From assembly GCF_000024785.1 (NCBI RefSeq), contig NC_013441.1, positions 1,798,001 to 1,862,000 of the forward strand: DNA of 64,000 nucleotides, in the 5' to 3' direction. Shown here piece by piece: positions 12,324-20,805 of the stretch. This stretch comes from Gordonia bronchialis DSM 43247 (GTDB lineage Bacteria > Actinomycetota > Actinomycetes > Mycobacteriales > Mycobacteriaceae). The number at the start of each line of letters is the position of its first letter. The first letter of the stretch is position 1. Under the pieces are notes generated by a model that was not told where the DNA came from, searched no databases, and saw only the letters and a list, made by a program, of their open reading frames with translations. The position numbers and the translations under genes are program-made.

Positions 12324-13625
12324 ATGCCGGGGCGGCACCGTCGTGCCACTATCGGAAGAGTGAAGCACTCCCAGGACTCGACGCCGGTCGGTCCCGCACC
12401 GCGACTGGTGCGACGCGACGGCGGCCGGGTGATCGCCGGTGTCGCCGGCGGGATCGCCGATCATCTCGGTGTCGACGTGTTCCGGGTGCGGGTCGTCTTC
12501 GTCGTATTGGCCGCGCTGGCCGGTGCCGGGGTGATGGCCTACGGACTGCTGTGGTTCTTCTGCCCGCCGGGAAACGACACCGAACCACCACCGCCGGGTG
12601 TCCGCCGCCAGTCGTGGGGATTGGCGCTGATCGGTCTGGTGGCGATGGCCGTCGTCGGCTTCTCGGCATCGGGAACACCGGCCGCCTATCTGGTCCCGTT
12701 CGTGTTCATCGCCATCGGTGCCAGTCTGGTGTGGCGTGAGTTCGACACCTCCCGGACCGCACCACGCACTCCGCTGCTGACCTGGACGCGACTGGCCGGC
12801 GGGGTCGTGCTGGTGATCGGCGGACTGGTCGTGGTGGTGCTGGCCGGAACCCGCAGCTTCGGCGGACTGAGCACCACCATCCTCGCCGTCGCGGCCACCC
12901 TCATCGGCGTCGTGCTGCTGACGGTGCCGCTGTGGATGCGGATGTGGCGGGCGCTCAACGAAGAACGTGCCGCCCGGATCCGCAACGCCGAACGTGAGGA
13001 GATCGCCTCGCACCTGCACGATTCGGTCCTGCAGACCCTCGCGCTCATCCAGAAGCAGGCCAACCGGCCCGAGGAGGTGGCCCGGCTGGCCCGCAGCCAG
13101 GAAAGAGAGCTGCGGACATGGCTTTTCGGCGACCCCGCCCAGCGCAGCGGATCGCTGGCCGCCGCCCTGCAATCGGTGGGTGCCGAGGTCGAGGACGCCT
13201 ACGGCATCGAGGTCGAGGTGGTGACGGTGGGCGATCTGCGCCCCGACGGCAACGGTGACGGCAAGCGTTGGTCGGCGGTGGTCGGGGCCACCCGCGAGGC
13301 ACTCGTCAACGCCGCCAAACACTCCGGTGAGCGCACCGTGGACGTGTACTGCGAGATCACCGACGACGAGGTGGAGGTGTTCGTACGTGATCGCGGTACG
13401 GGATTCGACCCGGCTACCATCGCCGATGACCGGCAGGGGATCGCCCGCTCGATCCGGGCGCGGATCGAGCGCGCCGGCGGCACCGTACGGATCGACTCGG
13501 TACCCGGGCGCGGCACCAACGTCCGTCTGGTGATGCCGCGGATCGTCGGCGACGTCGACGGCGTACGTGACGAGCACGCGAGAGTTCTTGGAGCAGAAGC
13601 GGATCAGGAGGGTGAGAAACACTGA
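12324..13625 (+). CDS. PspC-domain sensor histidine kinase (EsrS-like)
   Basis: Sensor kinase of 433 residues. An N-terminal PspC domain (GGRVIAGVAGGIADHLGVDV) is followed by about four to five membrane helices, then a HisKA_3-type dimerisation segment EEIASHLHDSVLQTLALI with the phosphate-accepting His near residue 232, and an HATPase_c domain (EALVNAAKHSG, DRGTGFDP, GTNVRLVMP). This is the NarL-class architecture and its partner is the LuxR-type regulator that overlaps it by one base. ATG 12324 has a ribosome site GGGGA at 12310-12314; GTG 12360 is the alternative and would be leaderless or poorly initiated. It diverges from the EsrI-like gene with about 96 bases between. Confidence 0.85.
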   Translation: MPGRHRRATIGRVKHSQDSTPVGPAPRLVRRDGGRVIAGVAGGIADHLGVDVFRVRVVFVVLAALAGAGVMAYGLLWFFCPPGNDTEPPPPGVRRQSWGLALIGLVAMAVVGFSASGTPAAYLVPFVFIAIGASLVWREFDTSRTAPRTPLLTWTRLAGGVVLVIGGLVVVVLAGTRSFGGLSTTILAVAATLIGVVLLTVPLWMRMWRALNEERAARIRNAEREEIASHLHDSVLQTLALIQKQANRPEEVARLARSQERELRTWLFGDPAQRSGSLAAALQSVGAEVEDAYGIEVEVVTVGDLRPDGNGDGKRWSAVVGATREALVNAAKHSGERTVDVYCEITDDEVEVFVRDRGTGFDPATIADDRQGIARSIRARIERAGGTVRIDSVPGRGTNVRLVMPRIVGDVDGVRDEHARVLGAEADQEGEKH

Positions 13626-14320
13626 TGGACCAACCCGCGACCGATGGTGAACCGGCCGTCGAGACCATCCACGGTGTCTTCCTCGTCGACGATCACGCGG
13701 TCTTCCGGTCCGGTGTGCGTGCCGAGTTGGCCGGTGAACCCGGTCTACGGGTGGTCGGCGAGGCGGGCACGGTCGGCGAGGCGGTGGCCGGCATCGTGGC
13801 CACCGCACCCGATGTCGTCCTGCTCGATGTCCACATGCCTGCCGGCGGCGGGGTCGCGGTGCTCCGCGGCGTCACCGACGCGATCGGCGAATCGGCACCG
13901 GTGTTCTTGGCGCTCAGCGTGTCCGACGCCGCCGAGGATGTGATCGCGACGATCCGCGCCGGCGCCCGTGGTTATGTCACCAAGACCATCAGCGGCGCCG
14001 ACCTCGCCGACGCGGTCCGCCGGGTCGCCGACGGGGACGCCGTGTTCAGTCCCCGGCTCGCCGGGTTCGTCCTCGACTCCTTCACCGGGAAGTCGAGCGC
14101 TCCCGAGCCGCCGCTCGACCCGGAACTCGACTCGTTGACCCGCCGCGAACTCGAGGTCTTGCGACTGCTCGCCCGGGGGTACACGTACCGGGAGATCGCC
14201 GAGGAACTGTTCATCTCGATCAAGACGGTGGAGACGCATGCTTCGAACGTTCTCCGCAAGACTCAGCAATCGAATCGCAATGCTCTGACCCGATGGGCGG
14301 CGACACGCCACATCGGGTGA
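13625..14320 (+). CDS. LuxR/NarL-family response regulator (EsrR-like)
   Basis: DNA-binding response regulator of 231 residues. The receiver domain begins GVFLVDDHAVFRSGVRAEL and carries the phosphorylated Asp at 68 (VVLLDVHMP). The LuxR-type helix-turn-helix (LTRRELEVLRLLARGYTYRE, then FISIKTVETHASNVLRK) occupies the C-terminal quarter. The ATG shares its first base with the stop of the kinase gene, so the pair is translationally coupled. Beyond its end begins an island of mobile DNA. Confidence 0.93.
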   Translation: MDQPATDGEPAVETIHGVFLVDDHAVFRSGVRAELAGEPGLRVVGEAGTVGEAVAGIVATAPDVVLLDVHMPAGGGVAVLRGVTDAIGESAPVFLALSVSDAAEDVIATIRAGARGYVTKTISGADLADAVRRVADGDAVFSPRLAGFVLDSFTGKSSAPEPPLDPELDSLTRRELEVLRLLARGYTYREIAEELFISIKTVETHASNVLRKTQQSNRNALTRWAATRHIG

Positions 14321-14407
14321 CCGCGATCCGACGACCGCCTCTGCTCGTGTTGCCGGCGGTCTGCGCGCGAAGCGGTGAATGGTTCCCGGGTCTGATGGCC
14401 TGGTGGG

Positions 14408-14877
14408 TCAGAACGGTGGTGCGGGTCCGTTGTCGTGTAGTCGCCTGAGTTGGTGGTCGTGTTCGGTGCGCGTGCGGCGGTTGCGCATGCGTTCTTGGTG
14501 GCGGCGAGCGTGTTTGGCGGTGGTGCGGGTGTGGCGCCGTGGTGTGTCGGGCCCGAGGATGATGCGGGGTCGGTGGGCGGTGTCGGGGTCGCGGAAGCGG
14601 ATGCGGCCGAGAGCGGGGATGACGTCGATGACCGAGTCGGCGCGGCCGGGCAGGGTCAGTCCTTCGGGGGTGGTGAAGGTGGTGTGTGGTCGGCCGTGAC
14701 GGTCGAGGGTCATGTCATCGAGGAAATCGGTGAACGTTTTGAGCAGGTGGTGAAATCGGCATTTGTCGGCGATCTCGGACGGGTGAGTTTGTCCACCGGC
14801 CGCCGGGTCGTCGTGGTTGTATTCGCGGATGTGGTCGAGGTCGCAGGACCAGGCGGGTTTGGTGCAGCCGGGTACGG
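14408..14877 (-). pseudogene. DUF222/HNH endonuclease-like gene, 3' part (interrupted by IS3)
   Basis: This is the C-terminal third of a 13E12-type DUF222/HNH protein. Reading from 14877, it contains TVPGCTKPAWSCDLDHIRE and FHHLLKTFTDFLDDM, the core of the HNH domain with the zinc-type CxxC, the catalytic-type DHI and the FHH segment. The 5' part lies at 16243-17584 on the same strand; the IS3 element sits between. Joining 470 bases here to 1339 bases there (counting the duplicated CGG once) gives exactly 603 codons, so the gene was intact until the insertion. Any protein made from the 5' part now lacks the nuclease motif. Confidence 0.9.
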
Positions 14878-14907
14878 TGAATCGCCCCGGGTTTGCTGGA
14901 GGCTCGG

Positions 14908-15876
14908 TTAGTTGGTTCCGGCCTCTGCTGGGACCGGGTTCTCACGGTAGCTGGTGACCGTGTGGGCCGCCCAGTAGGCGGCCTCGTACTCGACCGGCGG
15001 GACGTGTCCGATCTCGCCGTGCAGACGGCGGTGGTTGAACCACTCGATGTACTCGGCGACCGCGATCTCGACGTCGCCGACACCGCCCCACCCGCTCTTC
15101 GGGCGCATGATCGGGTTGCGGATACATTCCGCCTTGAATAACGAGTTGAACGCCTCGGCCATCGCGTTGTCATACGAATCACCCTTGGAGCCAACCGAAG
15201 TCACCGCTTCAGCTTCGGCGAGACGCTCGGTGTAACGAATCGCTCGATACTGCACTCCGCGGTCCGAGTGGTGAATCAGTCCGGCCACATCCTGGCCGGC
15301 ACGATCACGCGCCCACAATCCCATGTCTAAGGCGTCCAATGCGAGGTCGGTGTGCATCGTGGTCGAGACCTGCCAGCCGACGACCACGCGCGAGTACACG
15401 TCGAGGATGAACGCCGCGTACACCCACCCGGAGTGGGTGCGGATGTAGGTCAGGTCCGCCACCCACAAGGTGTTCGGCGCCTCGGCGGTGAACTGCCGGC
15501 CGACTCGGTCGGCCGGTTGCGGGGTTTCGGCGCCATCGCTGCGGGTGGTCCTGCGTGTCTTCAACCTCGGTATCCCTTGCAGTCCATCGGCTTTCATCAA
15601 TCGTTCGACAGTGCAGCGCGCCACGTCGATATCCTTTCTGCGTAGTTCGGCGTGGACCTTGCGGGCACCGTAGACGCCGAGATTGTCGGCGTGCACGGTG
15701 CGGATCTCGCCGAGCATCTCCCGGTCACGCACCGTGCGTGGCGCCTCGGTCTTGTTCGCACTCAGGTGGGCTCGTACCGTGGACGGAGCGATCTGGGCGG
15801 CCGTGTCGCGTAGGGCCGCGCAGATCGGATCGACTCCGTGTTCGTCGCGAGAAGCGGCGACGAACTCCACGATCAA
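14908..15876 (-). CDS. IS3-family transposase OrfB
   Basis: Catalytic half of the IS3 transposase, 322 residues as an independent frame. The rve integrase core shows the DDE triad: NTLWVADLTYIRT, then IHHSDRGVQY and YDNAMAEAFNSLFKAE. The upstream part contains the HTH_21-type segment YGARKVHAELRR. The frame begins inside the end of orfA and is most likely expressed as an OrfAB fusion by -1 frameshifting; the apparent start is a TTG at 15874-15876. It ends 30 bases before the left end of the element. Confidence 0.93.
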   Translation of the reverse strand: MIVEFVAASRDEHGVDPICAALRDTAAQIAPSTVRAHLSANKTEAPRTVRDREMLGEIRTVHADNLGVYGARKVHAELRRKDIDVARCTVERLMKADGLQGIPRLKTRRTTRSDGAETPQPADRVGRQFTAEAPNTLWVADLTYIRTHSGWVYAAFILDVYSRVVVGWQVSTTMHTDLALDALDMGLWARDRAGQDVAGLIHHSDRGVQYRAIRYTERLAEAEAVTSVGSKGDSYDNAMAEAFNSLFKAECIRNPIMRPKSGWGGVGDVEIAVAEYIEWFNHRRLHGEIGHVPPVEYEAAYWAAHTVTSYRENPVPAEAGTN

Positions 15877-16190
15877 CGCTGTGGGCGGTCGATCTCCGCG
15901 GCAAAAAAAGCCGACGCCTGCTTCAAGATCGTGTTCGCCCGCCGCAGCTCGCGGTTCTCCCGCTCGAGCTGCGCGATCCGCTCGGAATCGCTGCTCGTGG
16001 TACCCGGCCGCTGCCCGCCATCGATTTCGGCTTGCTTGACCCAGGTGCGTAGCGCCTCCGGGTGCACACCGAGTTGATCGCCGATCCGTTTGAACGCTCC
16101 CGGCCGTGTGGCCGGGTCCTTGCGGGCTTCCACCGCCATCCGCGTCGCTCGCTCCTTCAGCTCAATGCTGTACTTCCGAGGTGCTGCCAT
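15873..16190 (-). CDS. IS3-family transposase OrfA
   Basis: DNA-binding protein of 105 residues with an HTH_Tnp_1 domain (KYSIELKERATRMAVE, then GVHPEALRTWVKQAEIDGG) and a leucine-zipper-like coiled coil (RIAQLERENRELRRANTILK) used for multimerisation. ATG 16190 has AGGA eight bases upstream; an in-frame ATG at 16199 sits directly against that site. The last codons overlap orfB, and the coding strand contains GCT TTT TTT near the end, a slippery site for making OrfAB. Confidence 0.9.
   Translation of the reverse strand: MAAPRKYSIELKERATRMAVEARKDPATRPGAFKRIGDQLGVHPEALRTWVKQAEIDGGQRPGTTSSDSERIAQLERENRELRRANTILKQASAFFAAEIDRPQR
15903..15909 (-). other. Programmed -1 frameshift heptamer in IS3 orfA/orfB
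   Basis: On the transposase strand this is T TTT TTT in register with the orfA codons (GCT TTT TTT GCC). A -1 slip moves the ribosome into a frame that is open through CRGDRPPTALIVEF and continues as OrfB. The heptamer has the X XXY YYZ form, and its position just before the orfA stop is standard for IS3 elements. The T-run is less common than the usual A6G. Confidence 0.7.
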
Positions 16191-16242
16191 GCTCTCCATC
16201 CTTCACAGGTTCGAGAGCCTCCGACGAACCCGGGGCGGTTCA

Positions 16243-17584
16243 CGGTGCACCGGCCGTCGCGGGAGTGGATGTAGTCGGTCAACGCCGTGGTGGGCCGGTA
16301 GGGGTTCGACGGTAGGTGTGCTGCCAACCCCCGCCCATGCCCGGTAGTGGTGGCTGTGGGTTCGACCGCAAGGTCAGCAACCTCGGCTTCGTGTTCGGTC
16401 TCGGCCTCGGGTGCAGGCATGCCGTGGCGGGAGCCACGTGGCTCCGGATCATCCTGGGTGGGCTCGGATTCCGCTGTCGTGGCCGGGATCTCGTCGGTGG
16501 GTGCGGGATGGTGCTCGGCGGCCACCGGCGTTGCCGGTTCGGTCGGTGCCGGTTCGGTGGTGGCCGGTCGGGTCGATTCGGGTGCGGTGGGTGGGGGGTT
16601 GATGGGCCGGGTCACGGTGTCGGGGCGGTCGGCGAGTTCGCGGGTGTGGTCGGCAGAGATGACGCCGTAGCCGTTCATATAGCCGGGGGTGGTGTCCTCG
16701 GGGTCGGTGAGGGTCTTCTCGTCACACACGACGTGGATGACGATGCGGGCCTGTGCGGCCGGCAACATCCCTGCTTCGGGGATGACCGCGTCGCAGTCGG
16801 TGCGGCCGCAGAGACATTCGAAGCGGGTGCCGGTCAACAGTGCGAACGAGGCGTCTGAGCCGCGGGCTCGTGTGCTGCGCGGGTCGTGCCGGCAGGCACA
16901 TGCCGCCAACTCGTGAACGGCGGCGAACGCGATCTGGGTGTTTTCGGCAGTCATCGACGCCGACAGCACCGCCATGCCGTCACCATCGTCATCGACCCAG
17001 ATGGCGCGGTCTTCTGTGGCGCGTCGACGCCGTTCGCGCACGGCATCGGGGTCGTGGCGGAACACGATGCGGTCGGTGAGGTCGCGGATGGCTGCTCGTG
17101 ACCACACCCCGTCGCGGCAACGGACGGCGTTGGCGATCGCCGCGTCGACCGCGCCGGCGTAGGGTTGGCCCTCGCACAGGTCGGTGCCGGTGATGATGGT
17201 CGATACTTTCCCGGGGGTGAGCAGACCGTCGCGTAGACATTCGGCGACCCTGGGTAGCCGGTCACGCAGGGCGAGCGCTTCGCGCAGCAGCTTTTCGGCG
17301 GTGGCGTGCGAGATCGCCAGCGAGATCGCGATCCGTGCCGCGCATTGGGCGTAGGCGTCGATACCGCGCAGGTCGGTATCTGCGACCGGCGCCACCAGCC
17401 GGGTATGCAACTCGGCGGCAACCTGAAATGTGTACCAGGATAGAAAGCACTGACCGCGTTCGGCCTGACCCAACGACACCACCAGATCATTCACCACAGC
17501 CGGTTCGGGAATGTCGGGGGAGATGCCGTTGAGATCGGGTAGACCCAACACTCCCGGCGGAATGTCTGTCCACATCACCGACAT
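16243..17584 (-). pseudogene. DUF222/HNH endonuclease-like gene, 5' part (interrupted by IS3)
   Basis: The N-terminal part of the same broken gene holds the helical DUF222 domain (about 1-290) with typical stretches such as AARIAISLAISHATAEKLL and GLLTPGKVSTIITGT. A Pro/Thr/Glu-rich linker (about 310-405) follows, then the beginning of the HNH domain (YIHSRDGRCTV) where IS3 has entered. The open frame runs 76 bases into the IS end and stops at 16157. A ribosome site AAGGGGGGAG lies around 17588-17597; ATG 17584, GTG 17578 and ATG 17575 are possible starts, the last two better spaced. Such genes are multicopy and of unclear function in Mycobacteriales. Confidence 0.88.
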
Positions 17585-17824
17585 CACTCCCCCCTTCTGA
17601 TGTGGTGCTGTTCTGCAATTCTGATGCCTCGAGGCTATATCAGGGCACCGACAATTCTTTTCCCCACGGTTGTTGCTGTATCACCCCAGCACCTCGTGTG
17701 ATTCCCGAATTGGGTGAGGTGTGAAACTGCGCGTACTGCATTGTTGCCAGCTATTCGTATCAGGGGCTACCGACACTTTTGGGCACTTGTGACGTAGTTG
17801 TGGGTTGTTTCGGCGTGGCGTAGG

Positions 17825-17893
17825 GCGCAACGCCGTTGTCCTGCTTAAGGTTTGGTTTGCGAAGACTAAACCTGAGGAGTTCCGGCGTTGCGC
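17825..17893 (+). repeat. Nested inverted repeat over the ISL3 transposase start
   Basis: GCGCAACGCCG (17825-17835) and CGGCGTTGCGC (17883-17893) are perfect 11-base inverted arms. Inside them AGGTTT (17848-17853) pairs with AAACCT (17868-17873). The ribosome site GAGGAG (17874-17879) and the TTG/ATG starts (17888/17894) fall within or against the structure. In RNA read through from outside, the start would be buried. The rest of the roughly 300-base gap between the HNH gene and the transposase holds the left end of the ISL3 element and nothing else recognisable. Confidence 0.75.
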
Positions 17894-18879
17894 ATGTCCA
17901 GTGTAGTGCAGAAGGTGTTGACCATCGATGCGATCGTCGAGGATGTCACGCTCGAGGAGACAACTGTCGATCCCGACGGGATGGTTGTGGTCAGTGTCCG
18001 TGCCTATGCGCGTGATCGGTCCCGGTGTGGCGAATGCGGGCGGCGGTGTCCGGGCTATGACCAGGTCAGTGCGCGGCGGCGGTGGCGGCATCTGGATGTG
18101 GCCGGGCGTCGGTGCGTGCTGGCGGCGTCGCTGCGTCGGGTGCGCTGCACGGTCCATGGCGTGGTCACCGAGGCGGTGCCGTGGGCGCGGCCGCGGGCGC
18201 GGTTCACCCGGGCCTTCGACGACATGGCGGCGTGGTTGGCAGCCCATGCCACCGTCTCGGCGGTCACGCAGTTCCTGCGGGTGGCCTGGCGCACGGTGTC
18301 GGGGATCGTGGAGCGGGTCGTCGACGATCATTTCGCCGGCATCGACCGGCTCGACGGTCTGGTCAACGTGGGTATCGATGAGATCGCCTATCGCAAGGGC
18401 CATCGTTATCTGACGGTGGTGATCAACCATGACACCGGCCTGATCGTGTGGGCGAAAGAGGGCCGCGACAGTGCGGTGCTGGGCGAGTTCTTCGATGCGT
18501 TGGGTGCCGAGCGGGCGGCGATGATCGAGAAGGTCTCTGCTGATGGCGCCGAGTGGATCTGGTCGGCGGTCACCACCCGCGCTCCGCACGCCATCCAGTG
18601 TTTGGATGTGTTTCATCTGATCCAGTGGGCCGGGGCCATGGTCGACAAGGTGCGCCGGCGTACCGTGGCCACCCACGGTGGCGGCAAGGGTGCGATGTGG
18701 GCGGTGCGCAAGAGTCACGGCGATCAGTCACCCGAGCAGCGGGGGATCGTCGAGCAACTACGTGCCGACAACAGTGACCTGTATGAGGCGTACATGCTCA
18801 AAGAGCAACTCCGCGAGGCCATCCGCAGCAAGGGTCGTCGGCGGTTGGTGCTGCTGACCGGGGTGCAGGCGTGGGCCCG
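17888..18879 (+). pseudogene. ISL3-family transposase, 5' part (interrupted by IS256)
   Basis: The first 330 or so codons of an ISL3 transposase. They include an N-terminal zinc finger (CGECGRRCPGYD) with a further Cys in VRCTVHG, a helix-turn-helix region, and the first DDE segments (NVGIDEIAYRKGHRYLTVV and IQCLDVFHLIQWA). The frame continues into the IS256 end and stops at 18922. The 3' part is at 20386-20622. Fusing the two parts with one copy of the duplicated octamer gives exactly 407 codons, normal for the family, with the joint reading VQAWARASDIPE. TTG 17888 is 8 bases after GAGGAG; ATG 17894 is the alternative. Confidence 0.9.
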
Positions 18880-20385
18880 GGGGGTGTCAGATGGTCTGTG
18901 TAAGTCCAGTGCTCATCAGTGAGAGGAAGATCTATGAGCATGGCGTTAGACGACAAGCAGCAGGGCCACGACGATCATCAGTTGCCTGAGCTGGCCGAGC
19001 CACGTTCGACTGCGGAGGTGGCCGAGGCGTTGGCGGCTTCGGGCATGGTCGATGAGTTGTTGGCCCAGATCGATACCGGGCAGGTTCAGATCACCGGGGA
19101 CGGTGGCCTAATTCCGGGTCTGATCAAACTCGCCCTCGAACGTGGGCTGAAAGCCGAACTGACCGATCACCTCGGCTATGACAAGGGCGACCCGGCCGGT
19201 CGGGAACTGCCGAATGCCCGCAACGGGTCGACCCCGAAAACGGTCGCCTCCGAAGCCGGTCCGGTCGAGCTGAACGTCCCTCGTGACCGTGACGGCACGT
19301 TCACCCCACGTCTGGTCCCCAAGGGGTCGCGCCGGCTCGGTGGCCTCGATGACATCATCATCTCGCTCTATGCCGGCGGCATGACGTTGCGCGATATCCA
19401 ACACCACCTCGCATCCACAATCGGCACCGATCTGTCCCACGAGACGATCTCCAAGATCTGCGACGAGGTCCTCGACGCGGTCGACGAATGGCAGAACCGG
19501 CCGCTGGAGGCGCTGTACCCCGTCATCTATCTCGACGCGTTGGTGGTGAAGGTCAAAGACGGCGCCCACGTCCGAAACAAACACGCCCACATAGCGATTG
19601 GCGTCGACATGGCCGGTATCAAGCATGTGTTGGGGATCTGGATACAGGCCGAAGAGGGCGCGAGGTTCTGGGCCGGGGTGTGCGCGAATCTGGCCAACCG
19701 CGGCGTCAAAGACGTGCTGGTCGTGTGCTGTGACGGGCTCACCGGATTCCCCGAGGCGATCGAGGCGACCTGGCCGCTGGCCACCGTGCAGACGTGTGTG
19801 GTGCATCTGATCCGCAACGCGATGCGGTTCGTCAACTACAAAGACCGCAAGGAGGTGGCCCGGGCGATCAAACCGATCTACACAGCCCCGGATGTCGAGG
19901 TCGCCCGCCTCGAGTGGGAGGCCTTCCGCGACTCGGAGTTGGGTGTCAAATACCCCAGTGCAGCACAGGCTTTCGACCGGGCGTGGGACCGTTTCATCCC
20001 CTTCTTGGCGTTCCCACCCGAACTGCGCAAGGTCATTTACACCACGAACTCGATCGAGTCGCTGAACTATCAATTACGTAAGGTCATCAAGAACCGCGGC
20101 CATTTCCCGAATGACGTCGCGGTCCGCAAGCTGCTGTGGCTGGCGATCTGCGACATCGAGGACAAACGCGCCCGGCAACGCGAGAAGGAACGCGGCAAGC
20201 CCGCCGCCACCCGCAAAGCCCCCGGACGACTCGTCGAGGGACAGGTCGTGACGAACTGGAAACAGGCCCTCGGCCAACTCGCCCTGGCCTACCCCGACCG
20301 CATCGAACCCCACCTCACCTAGACCGCAACAGCAAGCACACAAAAATCAGGAGTCACGTTCTTACACAAACATCTTGACAAGCTC
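18880..20385 (+). mobile_element. Complete IS256-family insertion sequence (1506 bp)
   Basis: The element is flanked by an 8-base direct repeat TGGGCCCG (18872-18879 and 20386-20393), the expected target duplication for IS256. Imperfect terminal inverted repeats are visible: the left end contains TGTCAGATGGTCTGTGTAAG and the right end, read inward on the minus strand, TGTCAAGATGTTTGTGTAAG. It carries a single full-length Mutator-type transposase and sits inside an ISL3 transposase gene, so it arrived later than the ISL3 element. Confidence 0.93.
18934..20322 (+). CDS. IS256-family (Mutator-type) transposase
   Basis: Full-length transposase of 462 residues. The N-terminal helical part contains GLIPGLIKLALERGLKAELT and DHLGYDKGD, typical of the family. 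The DDE core follows: YLDALVVKVKDG with the first Asp, VVCCDGLTGFPEAI with the second, and TTNSIESLNYQLRKVIKNRG with the Glu. The C-terminus is basic. ATG 18934 follows GAGGAAG by about six bases; an in-frame start at 18919 is weaker. The gene fills the element and looks intact. Confidence 0.95.
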   Translation: MSMALDDKQQGHDDHQLPELAEPRSTAEVAEALAASGMVDELLAQIDTGQVQITGDGGLIPGLIKLALERGLKAELTDHLGYDKGDPAGRELPNARNGSTPKTVASEAGPVELNVPRDRDGTFTPRLVPKGSRRLGGLDDIIISLYAGGMTLRDIQHHLASTIGTDLSHETISKICDEVLDAVDEWQNRPLEALYPVIYLDALVVKVKDGAHVRNKHAHIAIGVDMAGIKHVLGIWIQAEEGARFWAGVCANLANRGVKDVLVVCCDGLTGFPEAIEATWPLATVQTCVVHLIRNAMRFVNYKDRKEVARAIKPIYTAPDVEVARLEWEAFRDSELGVKYPSAAQAFDRAWDRFIPFLAFPPELRKVIYTTNSIESLNYQLRKVIKNRGHFPNDVAVRKLLWLAICDIEDKRARQREKERGKPAATRKAPGRLVEGQVVTNWKQALGQLALAYPDRIEPHLT

Positions 20386-20622
20386 TGGGCCCGCGCTAGT
20401 GATATTCCTGAAATCGCCGCGTTGGGAAGGACTCTGGATCTTTACAACACACGTATCCGCAACGCCCTGCGCCACAACATTTCTAACGCGCGCAGTGAGG
20501 CCACCAACACCCACCTACGCGCATTGACCAAGCGGGCCTACGGATTCCACACTCCCGAAGCACTGATCGCGATGGCCGAACTCACCCGCGGCGGCGCGTG
20601 CCCGGAGTTGCCGTGGTCGTAA
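20386..20622 (+). pseudogene. ISL3-family transposase, 3' part
   Basis: Seventy-eight codons that complete the split ISL3 transposase. The peptide reads WARASDIPEIAALGRTLDLY and continues with ISNARSEATNTHLRALTKRA, which carries the C-terminal Glu region of the DDE_Tnp_ISL3 domain, then YGFHTPEALIAMAELTRGG. It has no start of its own. The 8 bases TGGGCCCG at its beginning duplicate those at 18872-18879. The 183 bases after it up to the kinase gene contain the right end of the ISL3 element and no further gene. Confidence 0.9.
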
Positions 20623-20805
20623 TCCACCCACAAGAAGGTCAGTAGATCCCACTTTTGGACGGTTCCGAATACGGTTGTCTCACCAACACTCCTCGCACCT
20701 GAAGAGGCCGGTTTTCGGCTCAGTGGTCGGTCGTGGGCCGCCGTTCTCGGGCCATCTTCACGGCTTCGGGGTCAGCTGGAGCAGCGCGGCGAGCCGCGTG
20801 AGGGA

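Larger units (their letters stand above)
14878..16242 (-). mobile_element. Complete IS3-family insertion sequence (1365 bp)
   Basis: The element is bounded by 28-base terminal inverted repeats that match at 24 positions. The left end (14878-14905) begins TGAATCGCCCCGGG and the right end, read inward on the minus strand, begins TGAACCGCCCCGGG. It is flanked by a 3-base direct repeat CGG (14875-14877 and 16243-16245), the usual IS3 target duplication. It holds two overlapping frames, orfA and orfB, plus a slippery run of seven T on the coding strand. Ends, frames and frameshift site all look intact, so it may be active. Confidence 0.93.
17763..20666 (+). mobile_element. ISL3-family insertion sequence, split by an IS256 element
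   Basis: The outer element carries a broken ISL3 transposase. Approximate ends are set by a weak inverted repeat: near 17763 GGGGCTACCG...GGGCACTTGTGAC on the plus strand, and near 20666 GGAACCG...GGGATCTACTGAC read inward on the minus strand. No convincing 8-base target duplication was found, so the bounds are uncertain by some tens of bases. Removing the inner 1506-base element plus one duplicated octamer leaves about 1.4 kb, normal for ISL3. Confidence 0.7.

Noticed and set aside
14379..14911. Plus-strand frames opposite the HNH gene remnant
   Set aside because: They are antisense to a recognisable HNH domain and have no features of their own.
17745..17765. Target duplication of the ISL3 element
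   Set aside because: GTATCAGG and GAATACGG at the two ends agree in only 5 of 8 bases, not enough.
18880..18922. Last 14 codons of the ISL3 frame as a natural C-terminus
   Set aside because: They are derived from the IS256 end; the true C-terminus lies beyond the inserted element.
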